Positions 7,910 through 17,218 of a stretch of DNA of 29,033 bases are shown piece after piece. Source of the stretch: an uncultured Muribaculum sp. GTDB lineage: Bacteria; Bacteroidota; Bacteroidia; Bacteroidales; Muribaculaceae. The stretch is from the NCBI GenBank assembly GCA_910578835.1, contig CAJTSK010000005.1, positions 103,155-132,187 of the forward strand. Reading direction: 5' to 3'. Under the pieces are notes generated by a model. It had not been told where the DNA came from, did no database searches, and worked only from the letters and a program-made list of their open reading frames with translations. A program made the translations under genes and the position numbers. Positions within the stretch are counted from its first letter, which is position 1; each line of letters begins with the position of its first letter.

Positions 7910-10900
7910 ATGTCATTTACATCAATTCTTAACAAGCTGTTTGGCAACAAATCACAGCGCGACCTTAAGGAAATCCAGCCTATTGTGGACCAGATTAACG
8001 CTCTCGGTCCGAAGATGAAAGAACTCACCAACGACGAGTTGCGTGACACCATAACAAATATAAAAAAGGAATTTGCCAAGGCTACCGAAGCCGACACTAC
8101 GGCTATTGCCGAAATAAAGGCAAAAATCGACGAACTACCCTTCGACGAGCGTCAGCCCCTCTGGGACGACATTGACGCCCGCGAAAAAAATATCCTTGAG
8201 ACTTACGAGACAGAGCTTGACCGAGTGCTTCCGACAGTGTTTGCCGCAATGCGCGAGACGGCAGCCCGATTTACCGCCAACGAGACTGTCGAGGTTACAG
8301 CGACCCAGATGGACCGCGACCTCGCCGCTGCAGGAAAAGACTTCGTAAGCATAGAAGGAGACAAGGCTATCTACAAGAACCACTGGATTGCCGGAGGTAA
8401 CGAAATCAAGTGGGACATGGTACACTACGACGTGCAGCTCATAGGCGGTATCGTGCTACATCAGGGTAAGATTTCGGAAATGGCTACCGGTGAAGGAAAG
8501 ACCCTTGTTGCTACCCTGCCGGTATTCCTGCGCTCTCTTACCGGAAGAGGAGTACACGTGGTGACCGTCAACGACTACCTGTCAAAACGTGACTCGGAGT
8601 GGATGGGTCCGCTCTACATGTTCCACGGTCAGACAGTAGACTGCATCGACAAGCATCAGCCCAATTCGGAGGCTCGCCGTAAAGCTTATGCCTGCGACAT
8701 CACATTCGGTACCAACAACGAGTTTGGTTTCGACTATCTCCGCGACAACATGGCAATGTCGCCCAAAGATATGGTACAGCGCAAGCATTACTATGCAATT
8801 GTCGACGAGGTTGACTCCGTGTTAATCGACGATGCCCGTACCCCACTTATCATCTCCGGTCCGGTGCCAAAAGGCGAAGACCAGCTTTTCAATGACTACA
8901 AGCACAATGTGGAGAAGGTGTTTGAGGCACAGCGCAAGCTTGTCGCCAAGCTCCTTGTCGAAGCTAAGGAAAAGATTGCAAGCCCCGATAAAGAAGTAAG
9001 GAAAGAGGGTGCGCTCCAGCTTTTCCGCGCCTACAAGGGTCTGCCCAAATATGGCGCACTTATCAAATATCTCTCAACTGAAGGCATCAAGCCGCTTCTC
9101 CTTGAGACAGAGGGCTACTACCTTCAGGACAACGGCCGTGAAATGCCCAAGGCTATCGAGCCGCTATACTTCGTTATTGACGAGAAAAACCGCTCTGTCG
9201 AGCTTACCGACAAAGGTATCGACGAGCTTACAGGAAGAAGTCAGGACCCGCAGTTCTTCGTGCTTCCCGACATAGCCGCGCAGCTCTCTGAAGTAGAGGG
9301 CGACACCTCGCTTGCCCCTGCCGACCGTCAGCAGAAGAAAGATGACCTCATGCAGAACTATGCTGTCAAGGCTGAGCGTGTACACACCGTCAACCAGCTT
9401 CTGAAGGCATACGCGCTATTTGAGAAAGATGTGGAATATGTAATCGACGACAACAAAATCAAGATTGTCGACGAGCAGACAGGACGTATCATGGAAGGTC
9501 GCCGCTATTCCGACGGACTCCATCAGGCTATCGAGGCAAAGGAGGGCGTGAAAGTAGAGGCTGCCACTCAGACATTTGCAACCATCACGCTCCAGAACTA
9601 TTTCCGTATGTATCACAAGCTTGCCGGTATGACCGGTACGGCTGAAACCGAAGCAGGCGAGTTCTGGGACATCTATAAACTTGATGTGGTAACCATACCG
9701 ACCAACAAACCGGTAGCCCGCATTGACATGAATGACCGTGTATATCGCACCAAGAAAGAGAAATATGCAGCGGTAATCGAGGAAATCGTAGAACTCGTCA
9801 AGCAGGGTCGCCCGGTACTTGTCGGCACCACTTCAGTCGAGATTTCCGAATTGCTGTCGCGTATGCTTACGCTCCGCCATATCCCGCACAATGTATTGAA
9901 CGCCAAGCTCCACCAGAAAGAGGCTGACATTGTGGCACAGGCAGGTAAAAAGGGCACCGTGACCATCGCCACCAATATGGCGGGTCGTGGTACCGACATC
10001 AAGCTACCTGCAGAAGTGAAAGATGCGGGCGGTCTTGCCATCATCGGTACAGAGCGCCATGAGTCACGTCGCGTCGACCGTCAGCTGCGTGGTCGTGCCG
10101 GACGTCAGGGCGACCCGGGTTCATCAGTGTTCTACCTGTCGTTTGAAGACCAGTTGATGCGTCTTTTCGCCGGCGACCGTGTCACCAAGATGCTTGACAC
10201 CCTCGGCGTGAAAGAAGGCGAGATGATTGAGTCAAAGATGGTAAACCGTGCAATCGAAAACGCCCAGAAGCGCGTGGAAGAAAACAACTTCGGCATACGT
10301 AAGCGCCTGCTTGAATATGACGACGTGATGAACAAGCAGCGTCAATACATCTACGGACGCCGTCACCACGCTCTCATGGGTGAGCGCATCGGTATCGACA
10401 TCAACAATATGCTCTACGACACCGTAGAAAATATAATGAACACATATGATTCACCCGCCGACTATGCCGACCTCTCAATGGAACTGCTAAAGGTATTTGC
10501 CATCGAGACTCCGTTTACAGAAGAGGAATACCGTGGAATGCCTAAGAAAGAGGCGTTTGACCGTGTATTTGCGGCTGTCAACGATGCATTCCGTCGCAAA
10601 GGCGAGCGTATCATCGAGATAGCCATGCCCGTAATCAAGGACTGGGTAGAAAACAAGGGAGCCGGTCAGCAGGGTGGTCGCATACTTGTGCCTATTACCG
10701 ACGGCAAGCGTGTGTTCAATATCCCCTGTGACATAAACGAGGCATACAACAGCGAGTGTAAGTCGATACTGAAAGAATGGCACAAGGCAATACTTCTTGT
10801 TACCATCGATGAAGTGTGGAAAGAGCATCTGCGTGAACTTGACCAGTTGCGTCAGTCAGTACAAAATGCGTCATACGAGCAGAAAGATCCGCTCGTAATC

Positions 10901-11293
10901 TACAAGGTAGAGTCATTCCACCTCTTTGAATCAGCGATGAACACCCTCAACGTCAAGGCAGCATCGTCACTGTTGCGCGGACAGATATTTATCCCGCAGC
11001 CCCAGGCTCCGCGTGCGAGCGACGCCCAGCTCAGCTCTGAAAAAGAGCAGCCCAAGCCGCAGCAGCCCCAGATGAAGGAAGCCATGCCCGACCGTCCCAA
11101 CGATTACAGCAACTATCGCGCAAGCAAAGAGCAATATCCCGGCGCCGACGCGCAGCGTAAAGCAGCGTCATCACCTCAGGGCGAACAGCGTCGCACCCAG
11201 CCTATTGTCAATGCGCCGAGAGTAGGCAGAAATGACCCCTGTCCCTGCGGTTCAGGCAAAAAATACAAAAACTGCCACGGCAAAAACGCATGA
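7910..11293 (+). CDS. secA: Preprotein translocase ATPase SecA
   Basis: The motor ATPase that drives proteins through SecYEG. At 1127 residues it is longer than E. coli SecA (901), as is usual in Bacteroidota. Walker A is MATGEGKT (191-198) and the Walker B box is VDEVDSVLID with Asp299-Glu300. The second ATPase domain has TNMAGRGTDI and RQLRGRAGRQGDPGSS. Extra sequence of roughly 90-100 residues lies at about 340-430 in the preprotein-binding region. A Pro/Gln-rich linker leads to a C-terminal zinc site with Cys1111, Cys1113, Cys1122 and His1123 (DPCPCGSGKKYKNCHG), the SecB/ribosome-binding tail. No exact TAnnTTTG precedes it; TTATTTTG about 30 nt upstream of the ATG is one base off. Confidence 0.98.
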   Translation: MSFTSILNKLFGNKSQRDLKEIQPIVDQINALGPKMKELTNDELRDTITNIKKEFAKATEADTTAIAEIKAKIDELPFDERQPLWDDIDAREKNILETYETELDRVLPTVFAAMRETAARFTANETVEVTATQMDRDLAAAGKDFVSIEGDKAIYKNHWIAGGNEIKWDMVHYDVQLIGGIVLHQGKISEMATGEGKTLVATLPVFLRSLTGRGVHVVTVNDYLSKRDSEWMGPLYMFHGQTVDCIDKHQPNSEARRKAYACDITFGTNNEFGFDYLRDNMAMSPKDMVQRKHYYAIVDEVDSVLIDDARTPLIISGPVPKGEDQLFNDYKHNVEKVFEAQRKLVAKLLVEAKEKIASPDKEVRKEGALQLFRAYKGLPKYGALIKYLSTEGIKPLLLETEGYYLQDNGREMPKAIEPLYFVIDEKNRSVELTDKGIDELTGRSQDPQFFVLPDIAAQLSEVEGDTSLAPADRQQKKDDLMQNYAVKAERVHTVNQLLKAYALFEKDVEYVIDDNKIKIVDEQTGRIMEGRRYSDGLHQAIEAKEGVKVEAATQTFATITLQNYFRMYHKLAGMTGTAETEAGEFWDIYKLDVVTIPTNKPVARIDMNDRVYRTKKEKYAAVIEEIVELVKQGRPVLVGTTSVEISELLSRMLTLRHIPHNVLNAKLHQKEADIVAQAGKKGTVTIATNMAGRGTDIKLPAEVKDAGGLAIIGTERHESRRVDRQLRGRAGRQGDPGSSVFYLSFEDQLMRLFAGDRVTKMLDTLGVKEGEMIESKMVNRAIENAQKRVEENNFGIRKRLLEYDDVMNKQRQYIYGRRHHALMGERIGIDINNMLYDTVENIMNTYDSPADYADLSMELLKVFAIETPFTEEEYRGMPKKEAFDRVFAAVNDAFRRKGERIIEIAMPVIKDWVENKGAGQQGGRILVPITDGKRVFNIPCDINEAYNSECKSILKEWHKAILLVTIDEVWKEHLRELDQLRQSVQNASYEQKDPLVIYKVESFHLFESAMNTLNVKAASSLLRGQIFIPQPQAPRASDAQLSSEKEQPKPQQPQMKEAMPDRPNDYSNYRASKEQYPGADAQRKAASSPQGEQRRTQPIVNAPRVGRNDPCPCGSGKKYKNCHGKNA

Positions 11294-11320
11294 TAAGCAA
11301 CCTCTAAACCAGTGACTGTC

Positions 11321-13438
11321 ATGAAACCAACCATAATCCTACCAGTAATGGCTATGATAGCAACAGGTGTAAGCGCACAGGAGTCGGGCTACCCGCAGGC
11401 TCCCGTGTCGGCGACCACCGATACATATTTCGGCATAGAGGTCAACGACCCTTACCGTCCACTTGAAAACGACACGTCGGCAACCACCCTCAAATGGGTG
11501 GAAGCCGAGCGTAACGTGACTGAAGATTATCTTTCCAAGATACCGTTCCGCGACTCATTACGCAAACGCCTGACCTCGCTTTTCGACTATCATAAGTCAG
11601 GGATGCCGTCAAAACACCACGGATGGTATTACTTTTATGAAAATGACGGATTACAGAACCAGTCGATTCTTTACCGCACCCGCAAGCCGGGGGAGGAGGC
11701 TGAAATATTCCTTGACCCCAACAAGCTCAGTGACGACGGCACAGTGGCACTTACCGGTATCAGCTTCTCCAACGACGGCAAGTATGTCGCTTACACCATC
11801 TCGCGCAGCGGTTCTGACTGGACTGAAATCTACGTTATGGATACGGCTACCCGCAATCTTCTGCCCGACCATATCGAGTGGGCGAAGTTTACCAATGCAG
11901 AGTGGGATGGCGACGGATTTTATTACAGCGCCTACGACCGTCCTACCGACGGCAAGGAATTTTCCAACGCCAACGAAAACCACCGCATATATTATCACAA
12001 ACTCGGTACGGCACAAAGCGATGACAAGCTCGTGTTTGAAGACAAGGAAAATCCCCTGCACTTTCACTCTGCATCAGTGCCCGACAGCGAGTCTTACATC
12101 TTTGTCTATGGGAGCGGAGAGGGTCTCGGCTCATCGCTCATGATGAAGAGCCTGAAGAAAGCCGATGCCGAATGGATTGTCATCGAACCGTCGCAAGACT
12201 ATGAGGTGGGGTTGCTTGACGTAATCAACGACACGCTTTATATCTACACCAATTACGGCGCACCTCGTTATCGGCTGATGACAGCTCCGGTTGATGCACC
12301 TCAGCGCGAAAACTGGAAAGAGCTTGTTGCTGAGCAGAAAGGTGTGCTTACAGGAGTGGATTTTGCGGGCGACAAGCTGATACTCACCTACGATGTTGAT
12401 GCCGCCAACAAATCATATCTCTATACCCGTGACGGCAAAATGCTTAGAGAAATCGAGTTTCCGAGTGTAGGCTCGGCTGCATTCTCTTCAAGCAAGAAGC
12501 ATGACGAGGTATTCTATACGTTCACTTCATTTATCTATCCGTCAGAGATTTACCGTTACGACTTGACGACAGGCGCGTCAAAACTTTACAAGGCAACTGA
12601 AATTGAAGGATTCAAGAGTGATGACTATGTGACCGAACAGATATTTTATCCCTCTGCCGACGGCACAAAGATACCTATGTTCATCACCTACAAGAAAGGC
12701 TTGAAACGCGATGGAAAAAATCCTGTGTACCTTTATGGTTACGGTGGCTTCAATGTCTCGCTCAACCCCGGATTTTCCGCACAAAGACTTCTCTGGCTTG
12801 AAAACGGCGGTATCTACGCCCAAGCCAATCTACGTGGAGGAGGCGAATATGGCGAGCCTTGGCATCTTGCCGGAACAAAGCTCAACAAGCTCAATGTGTT
12901 CAACGACTTCATCGCCGCTGCCGAGTATATGATAAAAGAGGGCTGGACCAATCCGGAACTGCTCACAATCGAGGGCGGATCTAATGGCGGACTCCTTGTA
13001 GGAGCCACCGTCAATATGCGTCCCGACCTGTTTAAGGTCGCTATTCCGCGCGTGGGCGTTATGGACATGATGCGTTACCACCTCTTCACAATTGGATGGA
13101 ACTGGGCGCCTGACTACGGTACCAGTGCCGACTCTCCCGAAATGGCTAAATATCTTCTTGGATATTCACCGCTTCACAACATTAAAAATGACGGCACCCC
13201 CTATCCTGCCATCATGGTCACCACTGCCGACCATGACGACCGCGTAGTACCCGCACACTCATTCAAATATGCTGCTATGCTTCAGGCAAGTGACACAGGT
13301 TCACAGCCTAAGATTATACGTATCGACTCCAAAGCGGGTCACGGTGCAGGAAAACCCATCTCAAAAGTAATCGACGAGTATGCCGACATATATTCGTTCA
13401 TCTTCTACAATCTGGGTATCGACCCTACTGCTGAATGA
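11321..13438 (+). CDS. Prolyl oligopeptidase family serine peptidase (S9A), periplasmic
   Basis: Cleaves short peptides after proline. The ATG at 11321 gives 705 residues and a signal peptide (MKPTIILPVMAMIATGVSA, cut before QES); a GTG three codons upstream is less likely. The N-terminal half is the seven-bladed propeller that limits substrate size. The C-terminal alpha/beta-hydrolase domain has the nucleophile Ser554 in EGGSNGGLL, the acid in DHDDRVVP (Asp639 or Asp640) and His674 in AGHGAG. Length and spacing match characterised prolyl oligopeptidases. It starts 27 nt after secA, and its stop overlaps the next start (ATGA-type junction at 13435-13438), so the two are translationally coupled. 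Confidence 0.95.
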   Translation: MKPTIILPVMAMIATGVSAQESGYPQAPVSATTDTYFGIEVNDPYRPLENDTSATTLKWVEAERNVTEDYLSKIPFRDSLRKRLTSLFDYHKSGMPSKHHGWYYFYENDGLQNQSILYRTRKPGEEAEIFLDPNKLSDDGTVALTGISFSNDGKYVAYTISRSGSDWTEIYVMDTATRNLLPDHIEWAKFTNAEWDGDGFYYSAYDRPTDGKEFSNANENHRIYYHKLGTAQSDDKLVFEDKENPLHFHSASVPDSESYIFVYGSGEGLGSSLMMKSLKKADAEWIVIEPSQDYEVGLLDVINDTLYIYTNYGAPRYRLMTAPVDAPQRENWKELVAEQKGVLTGVDFAGDKLILTYDVDAANKSYLYTRDGKMLREIEFPSVGSAAFSSSKKHDEVFYTFTSFIYPSEIYRYDLTTGASKLYKATEIEGFKSDDYVTEQIFYPSADGTKIPMFITYKKGLKRDGKNPVYLYGYGGFNVSLNPGFSAQRLLWLENGGIYAQANLRGGGEYGEPWHLAGTKLNKLNVFNDFIAAAEYMIKEGWTNPELLTIEGGSNGGLLVGATVNMRPDLFKVAIPRVGVMDMMRYHLFTIGWNWAPDYGTSADSPEMAKYLLGYSPLHNIKNDGTPYPAIMVTTADHDDRVVPAHSFKYAAMLQASDTGSQPKIIRIDSKAGHGAGKPISKVIDEYADIYSFIFYNLGIDPTAE

Positions 13439-14358
13439 TGAAAGGCATCTCTCTTCTTATATCGTCAACTATAGCGCTCTCGATGTCGGGTTGTTTTACC
13501 GGCATCGAGAGCACGCCTAAAATCACCGCCGACGAGGTAAAGCGTCAGCAAGTGACAGTGAGTGATGAAGAGCGGTTTCTTAAAGAAATCGCGCCACAGC
13601 AATTGTCAAAGTGGGAACGCGGCAAACTGTTTTATGTCACTGACGACAAGATAAGCCTCGCCCTTGAACCGGGAAGCACCGGTTACCCCAAAGCAGGCGA
13701 ATATATCATCTATCAGTCATTTCACGAGATACCGTCGATGACCGGTAAACCTGATACAGAACTTACCTTCATTGACAGCAACGGCAATGAAGTGCGTTAC
13801 CGCATAGCGGCTACCGCCGATGAGCTCGACAAACGCCGTAAGATTGAAATCCCGTTTACAATCGAGACCTCGGTGGTTGATGAAGTAAAAGAAGCCCTGG
13901 TCGGCAATACGTATTATGTGCGCACCGCGACTTGGTTTGACGAAAATGGCTCGGCTCTACGTGGCGAAAAATTCATCCCGGTAAAAATCATCGACATCAC
14001 GCCCGGCAACACGGTATATCCTGTAAAAATACGGTTTGCCACTGCTTCCGACAGCCTGCGCAACGCATTTCTCTACATGTCGGCAGGTGACCAGAAAGGC
14101 TCCCGCGACTTTGCCTCGCTCTTCTATTTTGAAAATCCGCGCAACCGCTATCCCAATATCACCGATGAGACTTGGGCTAACATAATCCGCGGCAAAGTGG
14201 CACTCTACATGACCCGCGAGGAGTGCAGGCTCGCACTCGGCTCACCGGCGACTGTCGACCGCCGCCCGGGCATAAGCACAATGCGTGAACTTTGGACCTA
14301 CGAAAACGGCATCTACCTGATATTTGACGACGGAATATTGCAAAGTTTCAGAAACTAA
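13435..14358 (+). CDS. Putative lipoprotein with BamE/SmpA-like C-terminal domain
   Basis: 307 residues with a lipoprotein signal: a hydrophobic segment ending LSMSGC, so the mature protein would start at Cys20. The middle has no domain I recognise. The last 55 residues follow the SmpA/OmlA/BamE pattern: MTREECRLALGSPATV, then LWTYENGIYLIFDDG. In other proteins this small domain helps outer-membrane or envelope assembly; here it ends a longer lipoprotein. The ATG at 13435 overlaps the peptidase stop; a second ATG at 13438 is equally possible. It probably sits on the inner or outer membrane facing the periplasm. Function unknown. Confidence 0.8.
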   Translation: MMKGISLLISSTIALSMSGCFTGIESTPKITADEVKRQQVTVSDEERFLKEIAPQQLSKWERGKLFYVTDDKISLALEPGSTGYPKAGEYIIYQSFHEIPSMTGKPDTELTFIDSNGNEVRYRIAATADELDKRRKIEIPFTIETSVVDEVKEALVGNTYYVRTATWFDENGSALRGEKFIPVKIIDITPGNTVYPVKIRFATASDSLRNAFLYMSAGDQKGSRDFASLFYFENPRNRYPNITDETWANIIRGKVALYMTREECRLALGSPATVDRRPGISTMRELWTYENGIYLIFDDGILQSFRN

Positions 14359-14385
14359 GAACTTGCTTAACAACAAATTGCCAAC

Positions 14386-15405
14386 ATGAAAATATTTCAC
14401 GACTTTGACCTTTCAAAGGCAACGACTTTTCATATACCTGCAAAAGCCCGCATATATGCTGAATATGACAGCATCGACGAATTGCGCGACTTACTCTTCT
14501 CCCCGCAATATACCGGCATGAAGCGCCTTCACATCGGCGGAGGAAGCAACCTTCTGTTTACCACCGATTTTGACGGGCTTGTCATGCACTCTGCGATGAA
14601 GAGCATCACCACTATGTCAGGCGACAATGACGACGATGTGTACCTGAAAGTATCGGCAGGTGTAGTGTGGGATGATTTCGTAAAATATTGCGTTGACAAT
14701 AGCCTGTATGGAGCCGAGAATCTCTCCTATATACCGGGAGAAGCAGGAGCCTCTGCCGTACAGAATGTAGGAGCCTATGGCGTGGAGGCTAAAGATATAA
14801 TCAGCAAGGTTCACGCCATAGATACCACGAGCGGGGAAGAACGTATATTCACCGTTGAAGAGTGTGACTACGCTTACCGCCACAGTATCTTCAAGCGCCA
14901 CGATTATTCCGGCAGATACATAATTACCGATGTGGTTTACCGTCTGTCTCGTCTAAAGCATTTCACCCTCGACTACGGTCCGTTAAAAGAACTTGCCGCT
15001 GAAAAAGATGTGACTCTCGCCAAGGTGCGTGACCGCATTATCGACATACGCCGCCACAAACTCCCCGAGCCTGCCGAACTCGGCAGCGCAGGGTCATTTT
15101 TCAAAAATCCGGTAATAACTCCTGAAAAATTCCTCAGGCTCAAAGGCGATTATCCGGAGCTGCCTTCCTATCCCGCTCCCGACGGGATAAAAATCCCTGC
15201 CGCTTGGCTTATCGAACATGCCGGGATGAAGGGAAAATCAATCGGCGGCGCACAGGTGTATCCCGGGCAATGTCTTGTGATTGTCAACACCGGCAATGCC
15301 ACGGCAGCCGATATTGTTGCGTTGTTTGGAGAAATCAGAGAGAAAGTCGCGGCACAATTCGGCATAACGCTTTCTCCCGAAGTCAACATAATCGGCAAGG
15401 CATGA
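14386..15405 (+). CDS. murB: UDP-N-acetylenolpyruvoylglucosamine reductase MurB
   Basis: An FAD enzyme that reduces UDP-GlcNAc-enolpyruvate to UDP-MurNAc with NADPH, in the cytoplasm. The 339-residue length fits the type I (E. coli-like) form. FAD-binding features include HIGGGSNLL (49-57) and YIPGEAGASAVQNVGAYG (115-132). The catalytic proton donor is Ser237 in GSAGSFFKNP and the acid is Glu332 in LSPEVNIIG. YRHSIFK (164-170) is typical of type I. Its stop overlaps the ATG of the next gene by 4 nt. I see no close promoter in the 27 nt after the lipoprotein gene, so it may be read from upstream. Confidence 0.97.
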   Translation: MKIFHDFDLSKATTFHIPAKARIYAEYDSIDELRDLLFSPQYTGMKRLHIGGGSNLLFTTDFDGLVMHSAMKSITTMSGDNDDDVYLKVSAGVVWDDFVKYCVDNSLYGAENLSYIPGEAGASAVQNVGAYGVEAKDIISKVHAIDTTSGEERIFTVEECDYAYRHSIFKRHDYSGRYIITDVVYRLSRLKHFTLDYGPLKELAAEKDVTLAKVRDRIIDIRRHKLPEPAELGSAGSFFKNPVITPEKFLRLKGDYPELPSYPAPDGIKIPAAWLIEHAGMKGKSIGGAQVYPGQCLVIVNTGNATAADIVALFGEIREKVAAQFGITLSPEVNIIGKA

Positions 15406-16169
15406 GACTACGTTTTCTTGGTACAGGAACATCGACAGGAGTGCCACAGATAGGCTGCACCTGTCCCACCTGCATCTCCACCGATGTCCACGACAAGCGT
15501 CTGCGGGCATCAGCTCTGGTAAGCATAGGTGACAAAAATCTCCTTATCGATTGCGGACCTGATTTCCGCCAACAGATTATTGAGGCAGGCGCGCCGTCGC
15601 TGGAGGCGGCATTGCTGACCCACAGTCATTATGACCATGTGGGAGGCATTGACGACCTGCGCCCCTACTGTCATAAAAAAGCCAACGGATTCCCGTTGTA
15701 TTGCCGTCCTGATGTTGCAGAAGACCTGCGCAACAGGGTACCATATTGCTTCAGGACGCATCTATATCCCGGAGTACCGACATTTGACATCACTGAAATT
15801 GGCGACGCCCCGTTTATGGTCGACGGCATTAAAGTCACACCGCTCCCGGTGATGCACTACAAGCTGCCGATTGTCGGATTCCGTATCGGACGGCTTGCCT
15901 ATATCACAGATGCCAAGACCATCCCCGACTCCACCTACAGACTGCTTTACGGCATAGACACGCTGGTAATAAATGCATTGCGCAGAAAGGAGCATCTATC
16001 CCACATGACGCTCGATGAAGCCATGGCTGCAATAAACCGGATAAAACCGCGCATCACTTACCTGACCCATTTTGCCGATGCCATAGGCAAGCAGGCAGAA
16101 GTCGAACCGGGTCTCCCCGATGGAATACGCATGGCTTATGACAATCTGACGATTGAAATACCCGAATGA
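15402..16169 (+). CDS. Metallo-beta-lactamase-fold hydrolase, PhnP-like
   Basis: 255 residues from the ATG at 15402, which overlaps the murB stop (ATGA). Longer open sequence upstream lies within murB in another frame and is not used. The metal site is complete: His74, His76, Asp78 and His79 in THSHYDHVGG, His152 in VMHYK, Asp170 in ITDAK and His223 in YLTHF. Near the N-terminus GTGTSTGVPQIGCTCPTC gives Cys19, Cys21 and Cys24, a probable structural zinc site as in PhnP-like phosphodiesterases. Members cleave cyclic phosphodiesters. No phosphonate genes are nearby, so the substrate is unknown, and the coupling to murB may only reflect shared transcription. Confidence 0.88.
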   Translation: MRLRFLGTGTSTGVPQIGCTCPTCISTDVHDKRLRASALVSIGDKNLLIDCGPDFRQQIIEAGAPSLEAALLTHSHYDHVGGIDDLRPYCHKKANGFPLYCRPDVAEDLRNRVPYCFRTHLYPGVPTFDITEIGDAPFMVDGIKVTPLPVMHYKLPIVGFRIGRLAYITDAKTIPDSTYRLLYGIDTLVINALRRKEHLSHMTLDEAMAAINRIKPRITYLTHFADAIGKQAEVEPGLPDGIRMAYDNLTIEIPE

Positions 16170-16243
16170 ATTTTCACTTCCGGTTAAACTTTATCGACAC
16201 TAAAACGTCACTATAATATAAACTTTTTAAATTTAAACATGAG

Positions 16244-17095
16244 ATGAATAATATCAGACTTTTAGCCGGTGTGGCTTTATTAGCTTTGATTACCGCATCA
16301 TGCGGAGTAACTAAAAAGACCGGGACAAGCCAAGATAAGACCACGACACCCACCCCGGTAGTGTCACAGCAAAACCATCCCAAAGTGTCATCAGAAGCCC
16401 TTGCTGGCGAATGGACTGTATATACCGTAGGTGGCAACAAAGTGACAGGCGAAAAACGCCCTTACCTCAACTTCAACATGGAAGATCACCGACTCTACGG
16501 TTCAAACGGCTGTAACATCATCAACGGCAATTTCGAGCTGTCGGGCAACTCAAAACTTAAAATCGGCGATATGATTTCGACCATGATGGCATGTGCCGAC
16601 GCGCCCTACGAACAGGCTATCAATCTTGCTCTTGACGCAACACAGTCATTTGACATCACCAAAAAAGGTCATGAATATTACCTTGAGCTGCGCGACAATC
16701 ACGGCAACAACCTTATGACACTTAGAAAACATAATATGGATTTTCTTAACGGCACATGGGAAGTATCGGAAATAAACGGTGTGAAATATGACAATCCCGA
16801 CATGCAGATGGTAATCGACATCCAGGAGCAAAAACTCCACGGCAACACCGGATGCAACATCGTGAACGGGTCACTTCTTATTGACCCCGACAAGTCCAAT
16901 TCGATACAGTTTCAGAATCTTGCCACTACACGCATGGCATGTCCTACCGAAATCATGAAAGGCGAGACAGCCCTCCTCGTGGCACTCGAAAGTGTGGAAT
17001 ATGCCAAGAAAGGCAAAACCGGCACTGTAGTCATGCTTGACAAGAACAATGCACCGGTACTTGTGCTGAAAAAAGTCGACGTAGAGCGTCAATAA
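16244..17095 (+). CDS. Lipoprotein with two META (HslJ-like) domains
   Basis: 283 residues. The lipoprotein signal ends LITASC, giving lipidation at about Cys20. Two META domains follow in tandem. The first (about 50-135) has GEWTVYTVGG, GSNGCNIING and STMMAC. The second (about 165-265) has GTWEVSEING, GNTGCNIVNG and TTRMAC. Each keeps the paired Cys of the family (GCN and MAC), probably one disulfide per domain. Single-domain relatives such as HslJ are linked to stress or antibiotic tolerance, but no reaction is known. An ATG 5 nt upstream opens a two-codon frame (ATG AGA TGA) that overlaps the true start. A strong terminator follows at 17117-17150. Confidence 0.88.
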   Translation: MNNIRLLAGVALLALITASCGVTKKTGTSQDKTTTPTPVVSQQNHPKVSSEALAGEWTVYTVGGNKVTGEKRPYLNFNMEDHRLYGSNGCNIINGNFELSGNSKLKIGDMISTMMACADAPYEQAINLALDATQSFDITKKGHEYYLELRDNHGNNLMTLRKHNMDFLNGTWEVSEINGVKYDNPDMQMVIDIQEQKLHGNTGCNIVNGSLLIDPDKSNSIQFQNLATTRMACPTEIMKGETALLVALESVEYAKKGKTGTVVMLDKNNAPVLVLKKVDVERQ

Positions 17096-17116
17096 AAGAC
17101 AATTGTTATAACCTGA

Positions 17117-17150
17117 ACGAGAGGCTGGGTCCAATGGCTCAGCCTCTCGT
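17117..17150. terminator. Hairpin terminator between convergent genes
   Basis: ACGAGAGGCTG (17117-17127) pairs perfectly with CAGCCTCTCGT (17140-17150), an 11-bp stem with a 12-nt loop. A loose U-rich tract follows on the plus strand. It lies between the META lipoprotein gene (plus) and the AmpG-like gene (minus) and may serve both. Confidence 0.75.
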
Positions 17151-17218
17151 CTGTTTCTTGCTGTCTCCGATGTCCCATATGCTATCAAGCTTACAGATAG
17201 CTTGCATATAGGATTGGT

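Noticed and set aside
15204..15401. N-terminal extension of the metallo-beta-lactamase-fold gene
   Set aside because: It lies within murB in another frame. The ATG at 15402, overlapping the murB stop, gives the normal family N-terminus MRLRFLGTGTSTG.
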